NCBI RefSeq assembly: GCF_022802975.1
Contig: NZ_JAFEVZ010000011.1
Coordinates: 62,001-126,000, forward strand
Reading direction: 5' to 3'
DNA from: Flavobacterium pectinovorum
GTDB taxonomy: Bacteria; Bacteroidota; Bacteroidia; Flavobacteriales; Flavobacteriaceae
DNA: 64,000 bases
Below are positions 1-8,178 of this stretch, piece by piece (position 1 is the first letter of the stretch; each line of letters starts with the position of its first letter). A program made the position numbers and the translations under genes. Below the pieces are notes generated by a model, which worked only from the letters and a program-made list of their open reading frames with translations, had not been told where the DNA came from and made no database searches.

Positions 1-1
1 A

Positions 2-88
2 GTGGTGAAACTGCACCAGCATGTTGATGTGAAGGTTACTGAAGTTGATGAGGATAGAAAGAGGATTCAGTTGACGATGATACTTTAA
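2..88 (+). CDS. C-terminal tail of an S1 RNA-binding-domain protein, probably Tex-like (5' truncated by window edge)
   Basis: Frame 2 is open from the window edge and reads VVKLHQHVDVKVTEVDEDRK, then RIQLTMIL and a TAA stop. A VxVxVxEVDxxRKRIxLTM ending is the last two strands of an S1 (OB-fold) RNA-binding domain. It closely resembles the end of Tex-family transcription accessory proteins, which finish shortly after their S1 domain. Only 28 residues are visible, so Tex is an inference; ribosomal protein S1 or polynucleotide phosphorylase tails are less similar in phrasing. A strong hairpin follows about 55 nt after the stop. Confidence 0.55.
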   Translation: MVKLHQHVDVKVTEVDEDRKRIQLTMIL

Positions 89-142
89 AAAATACCCAAA
101 TTTTAAAATTCTAAATACCAAAACACTTGTAAGCTTTACAAA

Positions 143-176
143 AAAACTCCCAAATTACAATTAGTTTGGGAGTTTT
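143..176. terminator. Bidirectional intrinsic terminator
   Basis: Twelve-base arms AAAACTCCCAAA (143-154) and TTTGGGAGTTTT (165-176) form a perfect stem with a 10-nt loop. A-rich and T-rich flanks supply a U-tract on either strand. It separates the S1 gene tail (+) from the converging delta-60-repeat gene (-). Confidence 0.8.
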
Positions 177-195
177 GTTTTTATAAATGCGGTAA

Positions 196-2718
196 TTATA
201 TTTTTATGAATTTTTGAGATGTTTCTCCGCTTTCTGCTTTTATTTTTATTAAATATAGACCAGAATTAAATGAGCTTACATCTATTGATGAATTTGCATT
301 TTCTTTGGTATAAATTAACCTTCCCAATAAATCATAAATTTTTACAGAATAATTGGTTTCGTTTAAAGAATTGATATTTAGCGTATTTTTTACTGGATTT
401 GGCCAAAGTAAAAAAGCTTTTTTTTCTATACTGAATTCTTCGTTTGATAAAACTACTTCATTTCCTTTAAGTTTAATCAGGTAAGCGGATCTATTATCGC
501 CTTGATAACTCAAAAATAATCCTCCTACATAGATTTTTCCATCAGGTTCTAAGACTACAGAACGGACATTAGGAGCAGTTGTTTGAAATGATGGTCCAAC
601 ATTAAAACTTTGATCTTTAGTTCCATCAGAATTATAACGAGCTAAATTATATAAAAAATAACCTCCAACAATTATTTTTTTATCTTTTTGTATAACTATA
701 GAATTTATTCTATTCCCTAATTGAATTACATTACCAAAAGAAGTGTCTCTGCTTCCATCTTCATTTATTCGAAATAAACTACCAGAAGAACCGCCTGGAG
801 AACTAAAAGCAACCACTATTTTTCCGTCTTCTTGTACAGTTAAAGTTTGTACAGCAGACATAACAAATTCAGTTGTTAATTGGAAAGAGTCATCAACACT
901 TCCATCAGTATTTAAGCGTACTAAATATTTTGCATCTTTGCCTTGATATTTAGTAAAATCTCCCCCTACTAATATTTTTCCATCTGGCAATAAAACTATT
1001 TCAGAAACTCTAGCATCAAACCCTGTTCCAACTTTAAAAGTTTTATCTATAGATCCGTTAGAATTTAAACGTATTAAATTGCTACAGAGCGTACTTTGAT
1101 ATCTAGAAAAATAACCTCCTACAATTACCTTACCATCAGGTTGAACTTTTATGTTATATACAGTTAAGTAGTTAGGAAATCTATCTCCTGCATACAGTCC
1201 GGAACCAGTGTTAAAAGTCGTATCTGGAGTTCCGTTGGCATTCAATCTAATTAAAGCAGGATATTCTTTACCTTGATAAGTTCCAAAAGTACCTCCAATA
1301 AGCAATTTCCCGTCAGATTGCGCGGTTACAGTTAAAACCCTGCAATTACTGCCAGAAGTTGCTGAGGTTGTGAATCCTTTTCCAATATCAAAATTTTTGT
1401 CCTTAGTTCCATCAGTATTAAATCGAATTAATTTTTTTTGAGAACTTTCCTCGTAACTGGTAAAATCTCCTCCAACAACAATTTTTCCATCAGATTGACG
1501 CAAAATACATTCTACTTCTTCATCAAGACCATAACCTAATTTAAGCGAAAGGTCTTTAGTTCCATCTACGTTTAAACGAATTAATCCTTTTTGAGGATTA
1601 CCTTCAAATTTAATAAATCCTCCACCTGCAATAATTTGTCCATCATTTTGTACAGCAATTGTTTTAACATCAGAAAAATCAAATTTATTCTCAATTTTGA
1701 AAGTTTTATCATTGGAACCATTAGAATTTATACGGACCAAATGACTTTGAGAAGATCCTTGATATGAATTAAATTCTCCTCCAACAAGAATTTTTTCGTC
1801 ACTTTGAAGTTTAATAGTTCTTATGTTGCAAGTGTAAGGATACATATCGTAGGAGAAACTCACTTGCGATGAAAAAAGATTATCTTTTGTTCCATTACTT
1901 CTTAAACGTGCTAAATAACCGCCAAAAGTTCCTCCAACAAGTATTTGATCATCCTTTAGAACATTGATAATATTAACAGTATTATTGAATGTATTTCCAA
2001 CACTAAAAGTTTCATCTTTACTTCCATCTATATTAAGTCGAATTAAACGGTCTTGCTGCTGGGTTTTGTTCTTAAGATATTGTCCACCAATAATTAATTT
2101 TCCGTCAGATTGTAAACCAATTGTATTAACAACTATATTCGGGTTTTGGACAATAAAAGAAGTATCTTTACTTCCATCACTGTTTAAGCGGATTAAAAAA
2201 TCCTGACTTTTGTCCTGATAATAGTTAAATCCACCGCCTAAAACTATTTTCCCATCAGGTTGTACAATCATTGATTTAATACAATTGTCTTCAAAATAAT
2301 TTTTAAGAAAACCAGTTCCTATATTTAATGAAGTATCTTTACTTCCATCAGGATTTAAACGAATTAGACCACGCTGAAGTTTGCCTTGAAAAACATTAAA
2401 ATCACCAGCGACTAATATTTTCCCATCATTTTGAAGTAAAATAGATGATACTGAATTATCAAATCCTGTCCCAATGTCAAAGGAATCATCTTTACTTCCG
2501 TCAGAATTTAAACGAATCAGACAATTTTGAGACCCATTTTTAAATTTAAAGAAATTGCCTCCAACAAGTATTTTTCCATCGGGCTGTATAACAATGGTTT
2601 TAACGCTTCCGCCAAAACCTGTGAGACTACCAAAAACTTGTGAAATATCGGTTGGATTTTGGCTGAATAATGCAAAGAATTTTAAGAAGAAAATTAAAAC
2701 GAGTAGAGTTTTTTTCAT
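196..2718 (-). CDS. Delta-60 repeat (DUF5122) beta-propeller-like protein with T9SS type A sorting domain
   Basis: Predicted secreted or surface protein of about 840 residues. I chose the ATG at 2718 because it starts a clean signal peptide (MKKTLLVLIFFLKFFALFSQ); a longer reading frame exists upstream but is not signal-like. The body holds about 14 copies of a roughly 55-residue repeat. Each has the core [IV]xxQxDGKIxVGG followed by LIRLNxDGSKDxSF, the delta-60/DUF5122 pattern thought to form beta-propeller blades. The last 75 residues (WPNPVKNTLNI, then VKIYDLLGRLIY, ending in GLYLIKIKAESGETSQKFIKI-type strands) are a type A T9SS C-terminal signal. The export route is therefore well supported. 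The biochemical role is unknown; binding or scaffold functions are plausible. Confidence 0.85.
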   Translation of the reverse strand: MKKTLLVLIFFLKFFALFSQNPTDISQVFGSLTGFGGSVKTIVIQPDGKILVGGNFFKFKNGSQNCLIRLNSDGSKDDSFDIGTGFDNSVSSILLQNDGKILVAGDFNVFQGKLQRGLIRLNPDGSKDTSLNIGTGFLKNYFEDNCIKSMIVQPDGKIVLGGGFNYYQDKSQDFLIRLNSDGSKDTSFIVQNPNIVVNTIGLQSDGKLIIGGQYLKNKTQQQDRLIRLNIDGSKDETFSVGNTFNNTVNIINVLKDDQILVGGTFGGYLARLRSNGTKDNLFSSQVSFSYDMYPYTCNIRTIKLQSDEKILVGGEFNSYQGSSQSHLVRINSNGSNDKTFKIENKFDFSDVKTIAVQNDGQIIAGGGFIKFEGNPQKGLIRLNVDGTKDLSLKLGYGLDEEVECILRQSDGKIVVGGDFTSYEESSQKKLIRFNTDGTKDKNFDIGKGFTTSATSGSNCRVLTVTAQSDGKLLIGGTFGTYQGKEYPALIRLNANGTPDTTFNTGSGLYAGDRFPNYLTVYNIKVQPDGKVIVGGYFSRYQSTLCSNLIRLNSNGSIDKTFKVGTGFDARVSEIVLLPDGKILVGGDFTKYQGKDAKYLVRLNTDGSVDDSFQLTTEFVMSAVQTLTVQEDGKIVVAFSSPGGSSGSLFRINEDGSRDTSFGNVIQLGNRINSIVIQKDKKIIVGGYFLYNLARYNSDGTKDQSFNVGPSFQTTAPNVRSVVLEPDGKIYVGGLFLSYQGDNRSAYLIKLKGNEVVLSNEEFSIEKKAFLLWPNPVKNTLNINSLNETNYSVKIYDLLGRLIYTKENANSSIDVSSFNSGLYLIKIKAESGETSQKFIKI

Positions 2719-2847
2719 AAAATAAATTTTTTCAAATATATAAAGATTTCCCTGCAAAATTTTTAAAGTAGATTATTAAATAAAAACGTCAATTTACAAT
2801 GGCAATCTGGATGTGTTTCTTTTTAAAATATATTCTTCCCAATACCA

Positions 2848-2855
2848 TACATTTG
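2848..2855 (+). promoter_or_regulatory. Bacteroidota -7 element (TACATTTG)
   Basis: TACATTTG fits the TAnnTTTG -7 consensus and lies 24 nt before the ATG at 2880. No clear -33 TTTG is visible at the usual distance, so this is a partial match. Confidence 0.4.
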
Positions 2856-2879
2856 TAAGAAATCATTAAACCCCAAATC

Positions 2880-3527
2880 ATGAAAAAAACAATTTTAATT
2901 GCAATTGCAGTTCTATTTTCGACTCTTGGTCATGCAAAATTTATTAAAGCCGTTTTGTATATGGAAGACGGAACCAAAAAAACAGGTCTGGCTGAATTGG
3001 TCGAAAACGGCGATTCTAAAGTAGTTTTCAAAACAGATGAAAAAGCCAAAAAAGAAAAAATTGCAAGTGCTGAAATCAAAAAAATCGAATTCACAGATGA
3101 AGATAAAAATGAATTTTTAGCCGAAAGATTGTATTTAACAGCTGCCAATGCTTTTACAGGAAAGTTTTCAAAATCAAAGGAGAAAAAATGGTTTTATATT
3201 ATTTATGACAGAGATATAAAAGTAGGCTGTGTAGATTTTGCCGGTACTATGAAATACAATCCTTCAAAAGGTACAACGTCAGGGCAATTCGGAGATACAA
3301 CTTATTTTTTTGGAAAGAAAAAAAGCGATGAATTGTATTTTGGATATTTAAAATCGAGTGCCGGAATCGCTATTCATACGCAAACAGGTACAAATATCAA
3401 AAAAATGTCTAAAGAAGCTTTCGCAGGATGTCCGAAACTGATTGCTGCTATTGAAAAAGAAGATTTTAAAACGAAAACAGCTTTAGAACAGTTAATATCA
3501 CTTTTTGAAAGGAATAAATGTAAGTAA
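2880..3527 (+). CDS. Hypothetical exported protein
   Basis: I do not recognise a family. The 215-residue product begins with a short Sec signal peptide (MKKTILIAIAVLFSTLGHA). A lysine-rich, mostly beta/alpha domain follows, with no Cys lipobox and no T9SS tail, so a periplasmic location is likely. The phrases MEDGTKKTGLAELVENGDSK and KFKTDEKAKKEKI-like segments suggest a small beta domain that reports or stores, as seen in many uncharacterised Bacteroidota proteins. It is monocistronic: its own -7 motif lies upstream and a strong terminator follows its stop within 25 nt. Confidence 0.6.
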   Translation: MKKTILIAIAVLFSTLGHAKFIKAVLYMEDGTKKTGLAELVENGDSKVVFKTDEKAKKEKIASAEIKKIEFTDEDKNEFLAERLYLTAANAFTGKFSKSKEKKWFYIIYDRDIKVGCVDFAGTMKYNPSKGTTSGQFGDTTYFFGKKKSDELYFGYLKSSAGIAIHTQTGTNIKKMSKEAFAGCPKLIAAIEKEDFKTKTALEQLISLFERNKCK

Positions 3528-3544
3528 GTTCAAATAAATGATAC

Positions 3545-3583
3545 AAAAACGCCCAAATTACAACTTAGAGTTTGGGCGTTTTT
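3545..3583. terminator. Bidirectional intrinsic terminator
   Basis: AAAAACGCCCAAA (3545-3557) pairs with TTTGGGCGTTTTT (3571-3583) across a 13-nt loop, and T-runs follow. It lies between the convergent exported-protein gene (+) and the GH8 gene (-). Confidence 0.85.
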
Positions 3584-3596
3584 TATTTTTTAAGGA

Positions 3597-4991
3597 TTAT
3601 TTCAAAATTACTTTTTTGATTATATTTTGAGTACCATTTGTAATTTTTATCAGATACAATCCGGAAGAATGATTGCCTAAATTAATTTCTGTATTTTCAG
3701 ATGATGCTTTTTGTTCTGAAATAAGGTTTCCTTGTGGAGAGAAAACTGCAATTAATGAATTCTCAGGAGCCAAAACCGTAAATTTATCAGTACTTGGATT
3801 TGGATAAAGTGTAACAGTTAATTCTTCAATATCAAAATCATCATTAGATAAAGTTGTGCTTGGCGGCAAATAAAAATTACCTGTCAGCAAAAACGAATAC
3901 AATGTTTTTAGTGTATGATTAAAATAACTGTTTGGTTCATTCAGGTTTTTTAAATCATCATAAGAAGCATCCAGATGTACTTGATTTTCTCCTGCCATTG
4001 CAGCACAGGCAAATGCATCTACAAAAGTAGCATTATGCCATTGTCCGGTGACAGTACCATTTTGGTTATAACCGTCTTTGATATTTGCTGAACCACCAAG
4101 ATTTACCCGGACAAAATCAGATGATTTTTTAGCATAGGTTTTCGCATCAGCATTTCCGTACCATACATAATCTACAGCAATTCTCCAGGGCGTTCGGGCT
4201 GCGTCATAACTATACAATTTACCCTGATTAGCATAATTGGCTTGCGAAGAATAATTTCCTGAAGCATCACACCAGTCCGAAACCAAACCTCCGACAGCAT
4301 TATTTACAGTTAAATTATTGTTGATTACGGTATATGATTTTGTTGCAACCTGATTCCAAAAAGCCGAATCATTCGTAAAATTTCCGAAAGCTCTATAGTA
4401 AGCAGGTGAGAAGTAAGATGGATTGGTAATCTGGCTTCTGCCAAAAGCATCACCCGGTTTTAGCACAAAAGTATTGGCTTCAATTTCATAATTTTTGATG
4501 GCAGTGATTAAAGTTTTAGCATCATTTTTATAATTAATTGTTCCGGTACTTCCCCATTGATAATCGGCAACTATCAATGCAAAAGCGGCATCTAATTCGG
4601 CATCAGTAGCTCCGTTTGCTCCGTCAGTTCCTGAGCAGCCGTTAATTCTCCAGTTCATAACACCATTACCATTGACGTTATCTTTGTAGTACAACCAAAG
4701 TCCGTCAAAAAGTATTTTATCGGCTGAATAAGCACTTAAAAGCATTCCGTAAGCAATACCTTCAGAAACAGTTTGCCAGGAGTTGTCAAATTTTACCCGA
4801 TATCTGCCATTGGTGCAGGGTTCTACAAAATTAATTTTCCAGGTATCATAATTGGTTTTGGCATCCTGACTGTTTTTTGAGGTTGCCATTAAGCCATTAG
4901 AAAAAACAATATTGGCAGGGAAGGGTTTTGTTGCTTGTGAATAATTTTCGATACATAGAAAAAAACTCACCAAAAGAAATAGGTTTTTCAT
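3597..4991 (-). CDS. Glycoside hydrolase family 8 enzyme with T9SS sorting domain
   Basis: Predicted secreted beta-glycanase. GH8 includes endoglucanases, chitosanases, lichenases and reducing-end xylose-releasing xylanases, and the sequence does not say which. After a signal peptide (MKNLFLLVSFFLCIENYSQA), residues 25-370 have GH8 landmarks. TVSEGIAYGML carries the likely general-acid Glu77. ATDAELDAAFALIVADYQW (128-146) matches the GH8 signature, except that the usual second Asp is Glu132. The last 75 residues (LYPNPSTDKFTV, SSGLYLIKI, ending KKVILK) form a T9SS type A tail, so the enzyme should be exported and possibly anchored to the surface. It stands alone, with no SusCD pair or other polysaccharide-utilisation genes beside it. 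Confidence 0.88.
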   Translation of the reverse strand: MKNLFLLVSFFLCIENYSQATKPFPANIVFSNGLMATSKNSQDAKTNYDTWKINFVEPCTNGRYRVKFDNSWQTVSEGIAYGMLLSAYSADKILFDGLWLYYKDNVNGNGVMNWRINGCSGTDGANGATDAELDAAFALIVADYQWGSTGTINYKNDAKTLITAIKNYEIEANTFVLKPGDAFGRSQITNPSYFSPAYYRAFGNFTNDSAFWNQVATKSYTVINNNLTVNNAVGGLVSDWCDASGNYSSQANYANQGKLYSYDAARTPWRIAVDYVWYGNADAKTYAKKSSDFVRVNLGGSANIKDGYNQNGTVTGQWHNATFVDAFACAAMAGENQVHLDASYDDLKNLNEPNSYFNHTLKTLYSFLLTGNFYLPPSTTLSNDDFDIEELTVTLYPNPSTDKFTVLAPENSLIAVFSPQGNLISEQKASSENTEINLGNHSSGLYLIKITNGTQNIIKKVILK

Positions 4992-5038
4992 GTTTACATA
5001 AATTTAGGGACACTAAAAGTAAGATTTTTTATATAAAC

Positions 5039-5072
5039 AAAAAAATCCTAAATGAATGTGTCATTTAGGATT
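5039..5072 (-). terminator. Intrinsic terminator of tatA
   Basis: AATCCTAAATGA (5044-5055) pairs with TCATTTAGGATT (5061-5072). On the minus strand the stem is followed by a T-run, which fits termination just after the tatA stop at 5094. Confidence 0.75.
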
Positions 5073-5093
5073 ATAAATAAGGTTTTATTGTTC

Positions 5094-5270
5094 TTATTTA
5101 GCTTCTTCTTCTTCTTTTTTAGCAGCAGGCTGATCGTCTTTGGCAGCATTTTTAAATTCCTTAATTCCACTTCCTAAACCTTTCATTAATTCCGGAATTT
5201 TTTTACCTCCAAAAAGTAAAATCACAATACCTACTATTACAAGGATTTCTGTAAGACCTAATCTTCCCAT
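5094..5270 (-). CDS. tatA: Sec-independent protein translocase subunit TatA
   Basis: A 58-residue protein, MGRLGLTEILVIVGIVILLF then GGKKIPELMKGLG. This is the canonical TatA/E layout: a short periplasmic N-terminus, one transmembrane helix (about residues 7-21), the Phe-Gly hinge (F20-G21), an amphipathic helix (24-42) and an acidic/lysine-rich tail ending KKEEEEAK. TatA oligomers form the pore of the twin-arginine pathway, which exports folded proteins. No tatB or tatC is adjacent, which is normal in Bacteroidota, where tatA and tatC are usually separate. It has its own terminator and reads away from the M23-like gene. Confidence 0.92.
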   Translation of the reverse strand: MGRLGLTEILVIVGIVILLFGGKKIPELMKGLGSGIKEFKNAAKDDQPAAKKEEEEAK

Positions 5271-5477
5271 GATTGTATATTTAATGCCTAAGCAAATTGT
5301 TTCTAATTTAAAGCAAAGGTATAGAAATATACCAAGAAGAATAGTTTTTGGGTTAAAATATTTGTTTTTAGCAGCGTTAAATATTTTATAAAATAATGAA
5401 TTAAGTAGATTTGCCCAAATTTGTCCCGCATCAATAAGTTCATTAATTATTATATTTGCGAGTATAAATAACCGTAA

Positions 5478-5969
5478 ATGTCAGGGAAGAAACGTAATTT
5501 CAGAAAAAAATTATTCACTAAAAACCGATTGGTTATTTTGAATGAAGATACATTTGAAGAAATATTTTCGTTCAAACTCAATTTAATGAATGTTTTTGTT
5601 GTTCTTTCCTTGGGCGGAATATTCTTAATTCTGATTACCACATTTATAATTGCTTTTACGCCTTTACGCGAATTCATTCCCGGATATTCTTCGTCAGAGT
5701 TAAAAAAGAATGCTTTAGAATTGGCTATAAAATCAGATTCATTAACAAAGGCACTCAAGAAAAATGAAGCTTACATTAAATCTATTCAAAAAGTATTGAA
5801 TGGAGAATTAGAATATTCGAAATTCAATAAAGATTCTATTTTGTCTGAATCTGAAGAAATTCCTGAAACCAATATGAAAGCTTCTGAAAAAGAATTAAAA
5901 TTAAGAGAAGAGGTGAAAGAAATGGAAAAGAGTGTAAAGATTGAAAAAAATAAAATTGACAAAAAATAA
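5478..5969 (+). CDS. Membrane-anchored coiled-coil protein resembling the N-terminal part of an M23 peptidase (catalytic domain absent)
   Basis: A 163-residue protein with a basic cytoplasmic N-terminus (MSGKKRNFRKKLFTKNRLVI), one transmembrane helix (about residues 37-60), then a lysine/glutamate-rich coiled coil (70-163) that ends in a stop. From memory, flavobacterial proteins starting this way, encoded next to tatA and a GH3-like gene, are roughly 290-320-residue membrane-tethered M23 (LytM) endopeptidases. Here the reading frame stops where the catalytic domain would begin, and the next gene starts 11 nt later, so no room is left for it. It may be a degraded gene or a retained anchor/coiled-coil partner. 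The lack of internal stops and the ordinary codon use argue against old decay. Confidence 0.6.
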   Translation: MSGKKRNFRKKLFTKNRLVILNEDTFEEIFSFKLNLMNVFVVLSLGGIFLILITTFIIAFTPLREFIPGYSSSELKKNALELAIKSDSLTKALKKNEAYIKSIQKVLNGELEYSKFNKDSILSESEEIPETNMKASEKELKLREEVKEMEKSVKIEKNKIDKK

Positions 5970-5980
5970 TACAGCCAAAA

Positions 5981-7465
5981 ATGTCTATTAAATCTGTAGC
6001 AGCAAAATTATTTGCAAGCAAAATATATTATAAAACGTTGTCTTGGGCCAATAATCCAATAGAAACTCAGCAAGAAGTGTTTAAGAGTTTAATTAAAAGT
6101 GCAAAAGATACTGAGTTTGGTGTTGATCATCATTTTGATGAGATAAAAACCTTTCAAGACTTTAAAAAAAGAGTGCCAATTCGCGATTATGAAGATTTAA
6201 AATCCTATATCGACAAAGTTCGAATGGGCGAAAAAAACATTCTTTGGAAAGGAAAGCCTTTGTATTTTGCCAAAACCTCCGGGACTACTTCAGGAGCAAA
6301 ATATATTCCGCTTACCAAAGAATCAATGCCGTATCATATTGAAGCTTCCAGAAACGCAATCCTTCACTATATTTATGAAACTGGAAATGCCGATTTTGTT
6401 GACGGAAAAATGATTTTCCTGCAGGGAAGTCCAATATTAATTGAAAAATACGGAATTAAATTTGGAAGATTATCCGGAATAGGCGCACATTTTGTACCTA
6501 AATATCTTCAAAAAAACCGTATGCCATCCTGGGAAACCAATTGCATTGAAGACTGGGAAACCAAAATTGATGCTATTGTCGAAGAAACTATCGAACAGGA
6601 TATGACAATAATTTCAGGAATTCCGTCCTGGGTACAAATGTATTTTGAGCGATTACAGAAAAAAAGCGACGGAAAAAAAATAAGTGAATTATTTAAAAAC
6701 TTTCAGTTGTTTATTTACGGTGGTGTTAATTATGAACCGTATCGTGCCAAGTTTGAAAATATGATTGGCAGAAAAGTGGACAGCATCGAATTGTTTCCGG
6801 CTTCGGAAGGTTTTTTTGCTTATCAGGATTCTCAAAAAGCGAAAGGAATGCTTTTATTACTGAATTCAGGAATTTTCTACGAATTCATTAAAGCCGATGA
6901 ATTTTTTGAACCAAATGCTAAAAGTTATACCATTGGCGAAGTAGAATTGGGTATCAATTATGCTTTAATTATTTCGACAAATGCAGGATTATGGCGCTAT
7001 AATATTGGTGATACCGTTCAGTTTACCTCTTTAGCTCCGTATCGTGTCATAGTTTCAGGACGTATCAAACATTACATTTCGGCTTTTGGTGAACACGTTA
7101 TTGCCAACGAAGTCGAAAATGCAATGAAAGAAGCTACCACAGGAACTAAAATTGTAATTAACGAATTTACCGTTGCCCCGCAAATTAATCCTTCAAGCGG
7201 ATTGCCGTATCATGAATGGTTAATAGAATTTGAAAATGAACCAGACAATATTGAAACTTTTGCCGAAGCAATTGACAACTCGATGCGAAAACAAAATATT
7301 TATTATGACGATTTAATCACCGGAAATGTTTTGCAGAAAGTGGTTGTAACCAAAGTTTCTAAAAACGGTTTTCAGGATTACATGAAATCACAAGGAAAAT
7401 TGGGTGGGCAGAATAAGATTCCGAGATTATCAAATAATAGAGATATTGCGGATAATTTGAAGTAA
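5981..7465 (+). CDS. GH3 auxin-responsive-promoter-family protein (adenylate-forming enzyme)
   Basis: The 494-residue protein belongs to the bacterial branch of the GH3/JAR1 superfamily, acyl-adenylate-forming amido synthetases related to firefly luciferase. ATP-binding landmarks are KTSGTTSGAKYIPLT (about residues 100-114), LFPASEGFFAYQ (about 267-278) and YNIGDTVQF followed by VSGRIKHYISAFGEHV (about 345-375). The hinge and C-terminal lid follow. In plants the family conjugates acids to amino acids. The bacterial substrate is unknown, and nothing nearby identifies it. The gene starts 11 nt after the truncated M23-like gene and is probably cotranscribed with it. There is no hydrophobic signal, so it is cytoplasmic. 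Confidence 0.85.
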   Translation: MSIKSVAAKLFASKIYYKTLSWANNPIETQQEVFKSLIKSAKDTEFGVDHHFDEIKTFQDFKKRVPIRDYEDLKSYIDKVRMGEKNILWKGKPLYFAKTSGTTSGAKYIPLTKESMPYHIEASRNAILHYIYETGNADFVDGKMIFLQGSPILIEKYGIKFGRLSGIGAHFVPKYLQKNRMPSWETNCIEDWETKIDAIVEETIEQDMTIISGIPSWVQMYFERLQKKSDGKKISELFKNFQLFIYGGVNYEPYRAKFENMIGRKVDSIELFPASEGFFAYQDSQKAKGMLLLLNSGIFYEFIKADEFFEPNAKSYTIGEVELGINYALIISTNAGLWRYNIGDTVQFTSLAPYRVIVSGRIKHYISAFGEHVIANEVENAMKEATTGTKIVINEFTVAPQINPSSGLPYHEWLIEFENEPDNIETFAEAIDNSMRKQNIYYDDLITGNVLQKVVVTKVSKNGFQDYMKSQGKLGGQNKIPRLSNNRDIADNLK

Positions 7466-7515
7466 AAATTGTCTAATAAGTTGATATTAAATAAACTTTA
7501 AATTTAAAGCGGTTT

Positions 7516-7546
7516 TTTGAAAGCATACCAAGAATTGGTATATTTG
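7516..7546 (+). promoter_or_regulatory. Bacteroidota promoter of the parDE operon
   Basis: TTTG (7516-7519), a 19-nt spacer and TATATTTG (7539-7546) match the -33/-7 consensus of the Bacteroidota housekeeping sigma factor. Transcription would begin near 7553, just before the antitoxin start. Confidence 0.7.
7525..7541. promoter_or_regulatory. Candidate ParD operator (palindrome in promoter spacer)
   Basis: ATACCAA (7525-7531) and TTGGTAT (7535-7541) form a perfect 7-bp inverted repeat around GAA. It lies inside the promoter spacer and overlaps the first bases of the -7 box. Ribbon-helix-helix antitoxins repress their own promoter through such palindromes, so this is the obvious operator candidate. 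Confidence 0.6.
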
Positions 7547-7564
7547 ATAAAAAATTAAATGATC

Positions 7565-7819
7565 ATGGCAAAGAATACATCAATATTGTTAGGAGATTAT
7601 TTTGATAATTTTATTAATTCGCAAGTTAAAACAGGTCGATTTAATTCGGCAAGTGAAGTGATTAGAGCTGCATTGAGAATGTTTGAAGAAGAACAAACCA
7701 AAAGTGAAGAACTAATAAAAGAATTAAAAAAAGGAGAAAAATCAGGATTTGTAAAAGATTTTGATCGTAATTCTTTTTTAAAAAACCTTCATCAAAAGCA
7801 TACTAAAAATGAATTATAA
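7565..7819 (+). CDS. parD: Type II toxin-antitoxin antitoxin, ParD family (ribbon-helix-helix)
   Basis: An 84-residue product if started at the second ATG (MAKNTSILLGDYFDNFINSQ); an ATG two codons upstream is also possible. The N-terminus (about residues 1-45) is a CopG/ParD ribbon-helix-helix: the strand TSILLGD, then FDNFINSQVKTGRFNSASEVIRAALRMFEE split over two helices. The charged C-terminal tail, which should bind and neutralise the toxin, ends in KNEL. It overlaps parE by 11 nt, the usual translational coupling. A palindromic operator lies in its promoter, consistent with autorepression. Confidence 0.88.
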   Translation: MAKNTSILLGDYFDNFINSQVKTGRFNSASEVIRAALRMFEEEQTKSEELIKELKKGEKSGFVKDFDRNSFLKNLHQKHTKNEL

Positions 7820-8105
7820 GATAAGCAACGAAGCATCTTATGATTTAGAAAAAATTTGGCTTTATACTTTTGAAACCTGGTCTATTGAACAAGCAGACAG
7901 ATATTTAAGTTTAATATTGGATGAAATAGAATACTTATGTTTAAAACCTAATTCAGGTAAAGATTTTAGTCATATCAGAAAAGGTTATTTTAGAACTAAA
8001 GTAAAATCGCATCTGATATTTTATAAAATAAACATCAAACAAAACGAATTAGAAATTATTAGAATTTTGCACCAAATGATGGATATTGAAAATCATCTTA
8101 AATAG
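7809..8105 (+). CDS. parE: Type II toxin-antitoxin toxin, ParE/RelE superfamily
   Basis: A 98-residue protein of the ParE type: MNYKISNEASYDLEKIWLYT, then the WSIEQADRYLSLILDEIEYL helix and the C-terminal strands KSHLIFYKINIKQNELEIIR, ending in a HQMMDIENHL tail. The order helix-hairpin, PNSGKDFSHIRKGYFRTKVKSH and IxRILHQxMD is the family signature. ParE toxins poison DNA gyrase; RelE relatives cleave mRNA at the ribosome. The MDIENHL ending favours ParE. The length is full and no disruption is seen, so the pair looks intact. Confidence 0.88.
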   Translation: MNYKISNEASYDLEKIWLYTFETWSIEQADRYLSLILDEIEYLCLKPNSGKDFSHIRKGYFRTKVKSHLIFYKINIKQNELEIIRILHQMMDIENHLK

Positions 8106-8178
8106 TTTAAGATTTGAAAAGAATTTATCTTTATAATAAAAACGTTTCAAAAGGAAGATTTTCAAAAATAAATAACAC

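Noticed and set aside
743..2206. Open frames antisense to the delta-60-repeat gene
   Set aside because: They mirror the repeated coding sequence and have no promoter or homology; shadow frames.
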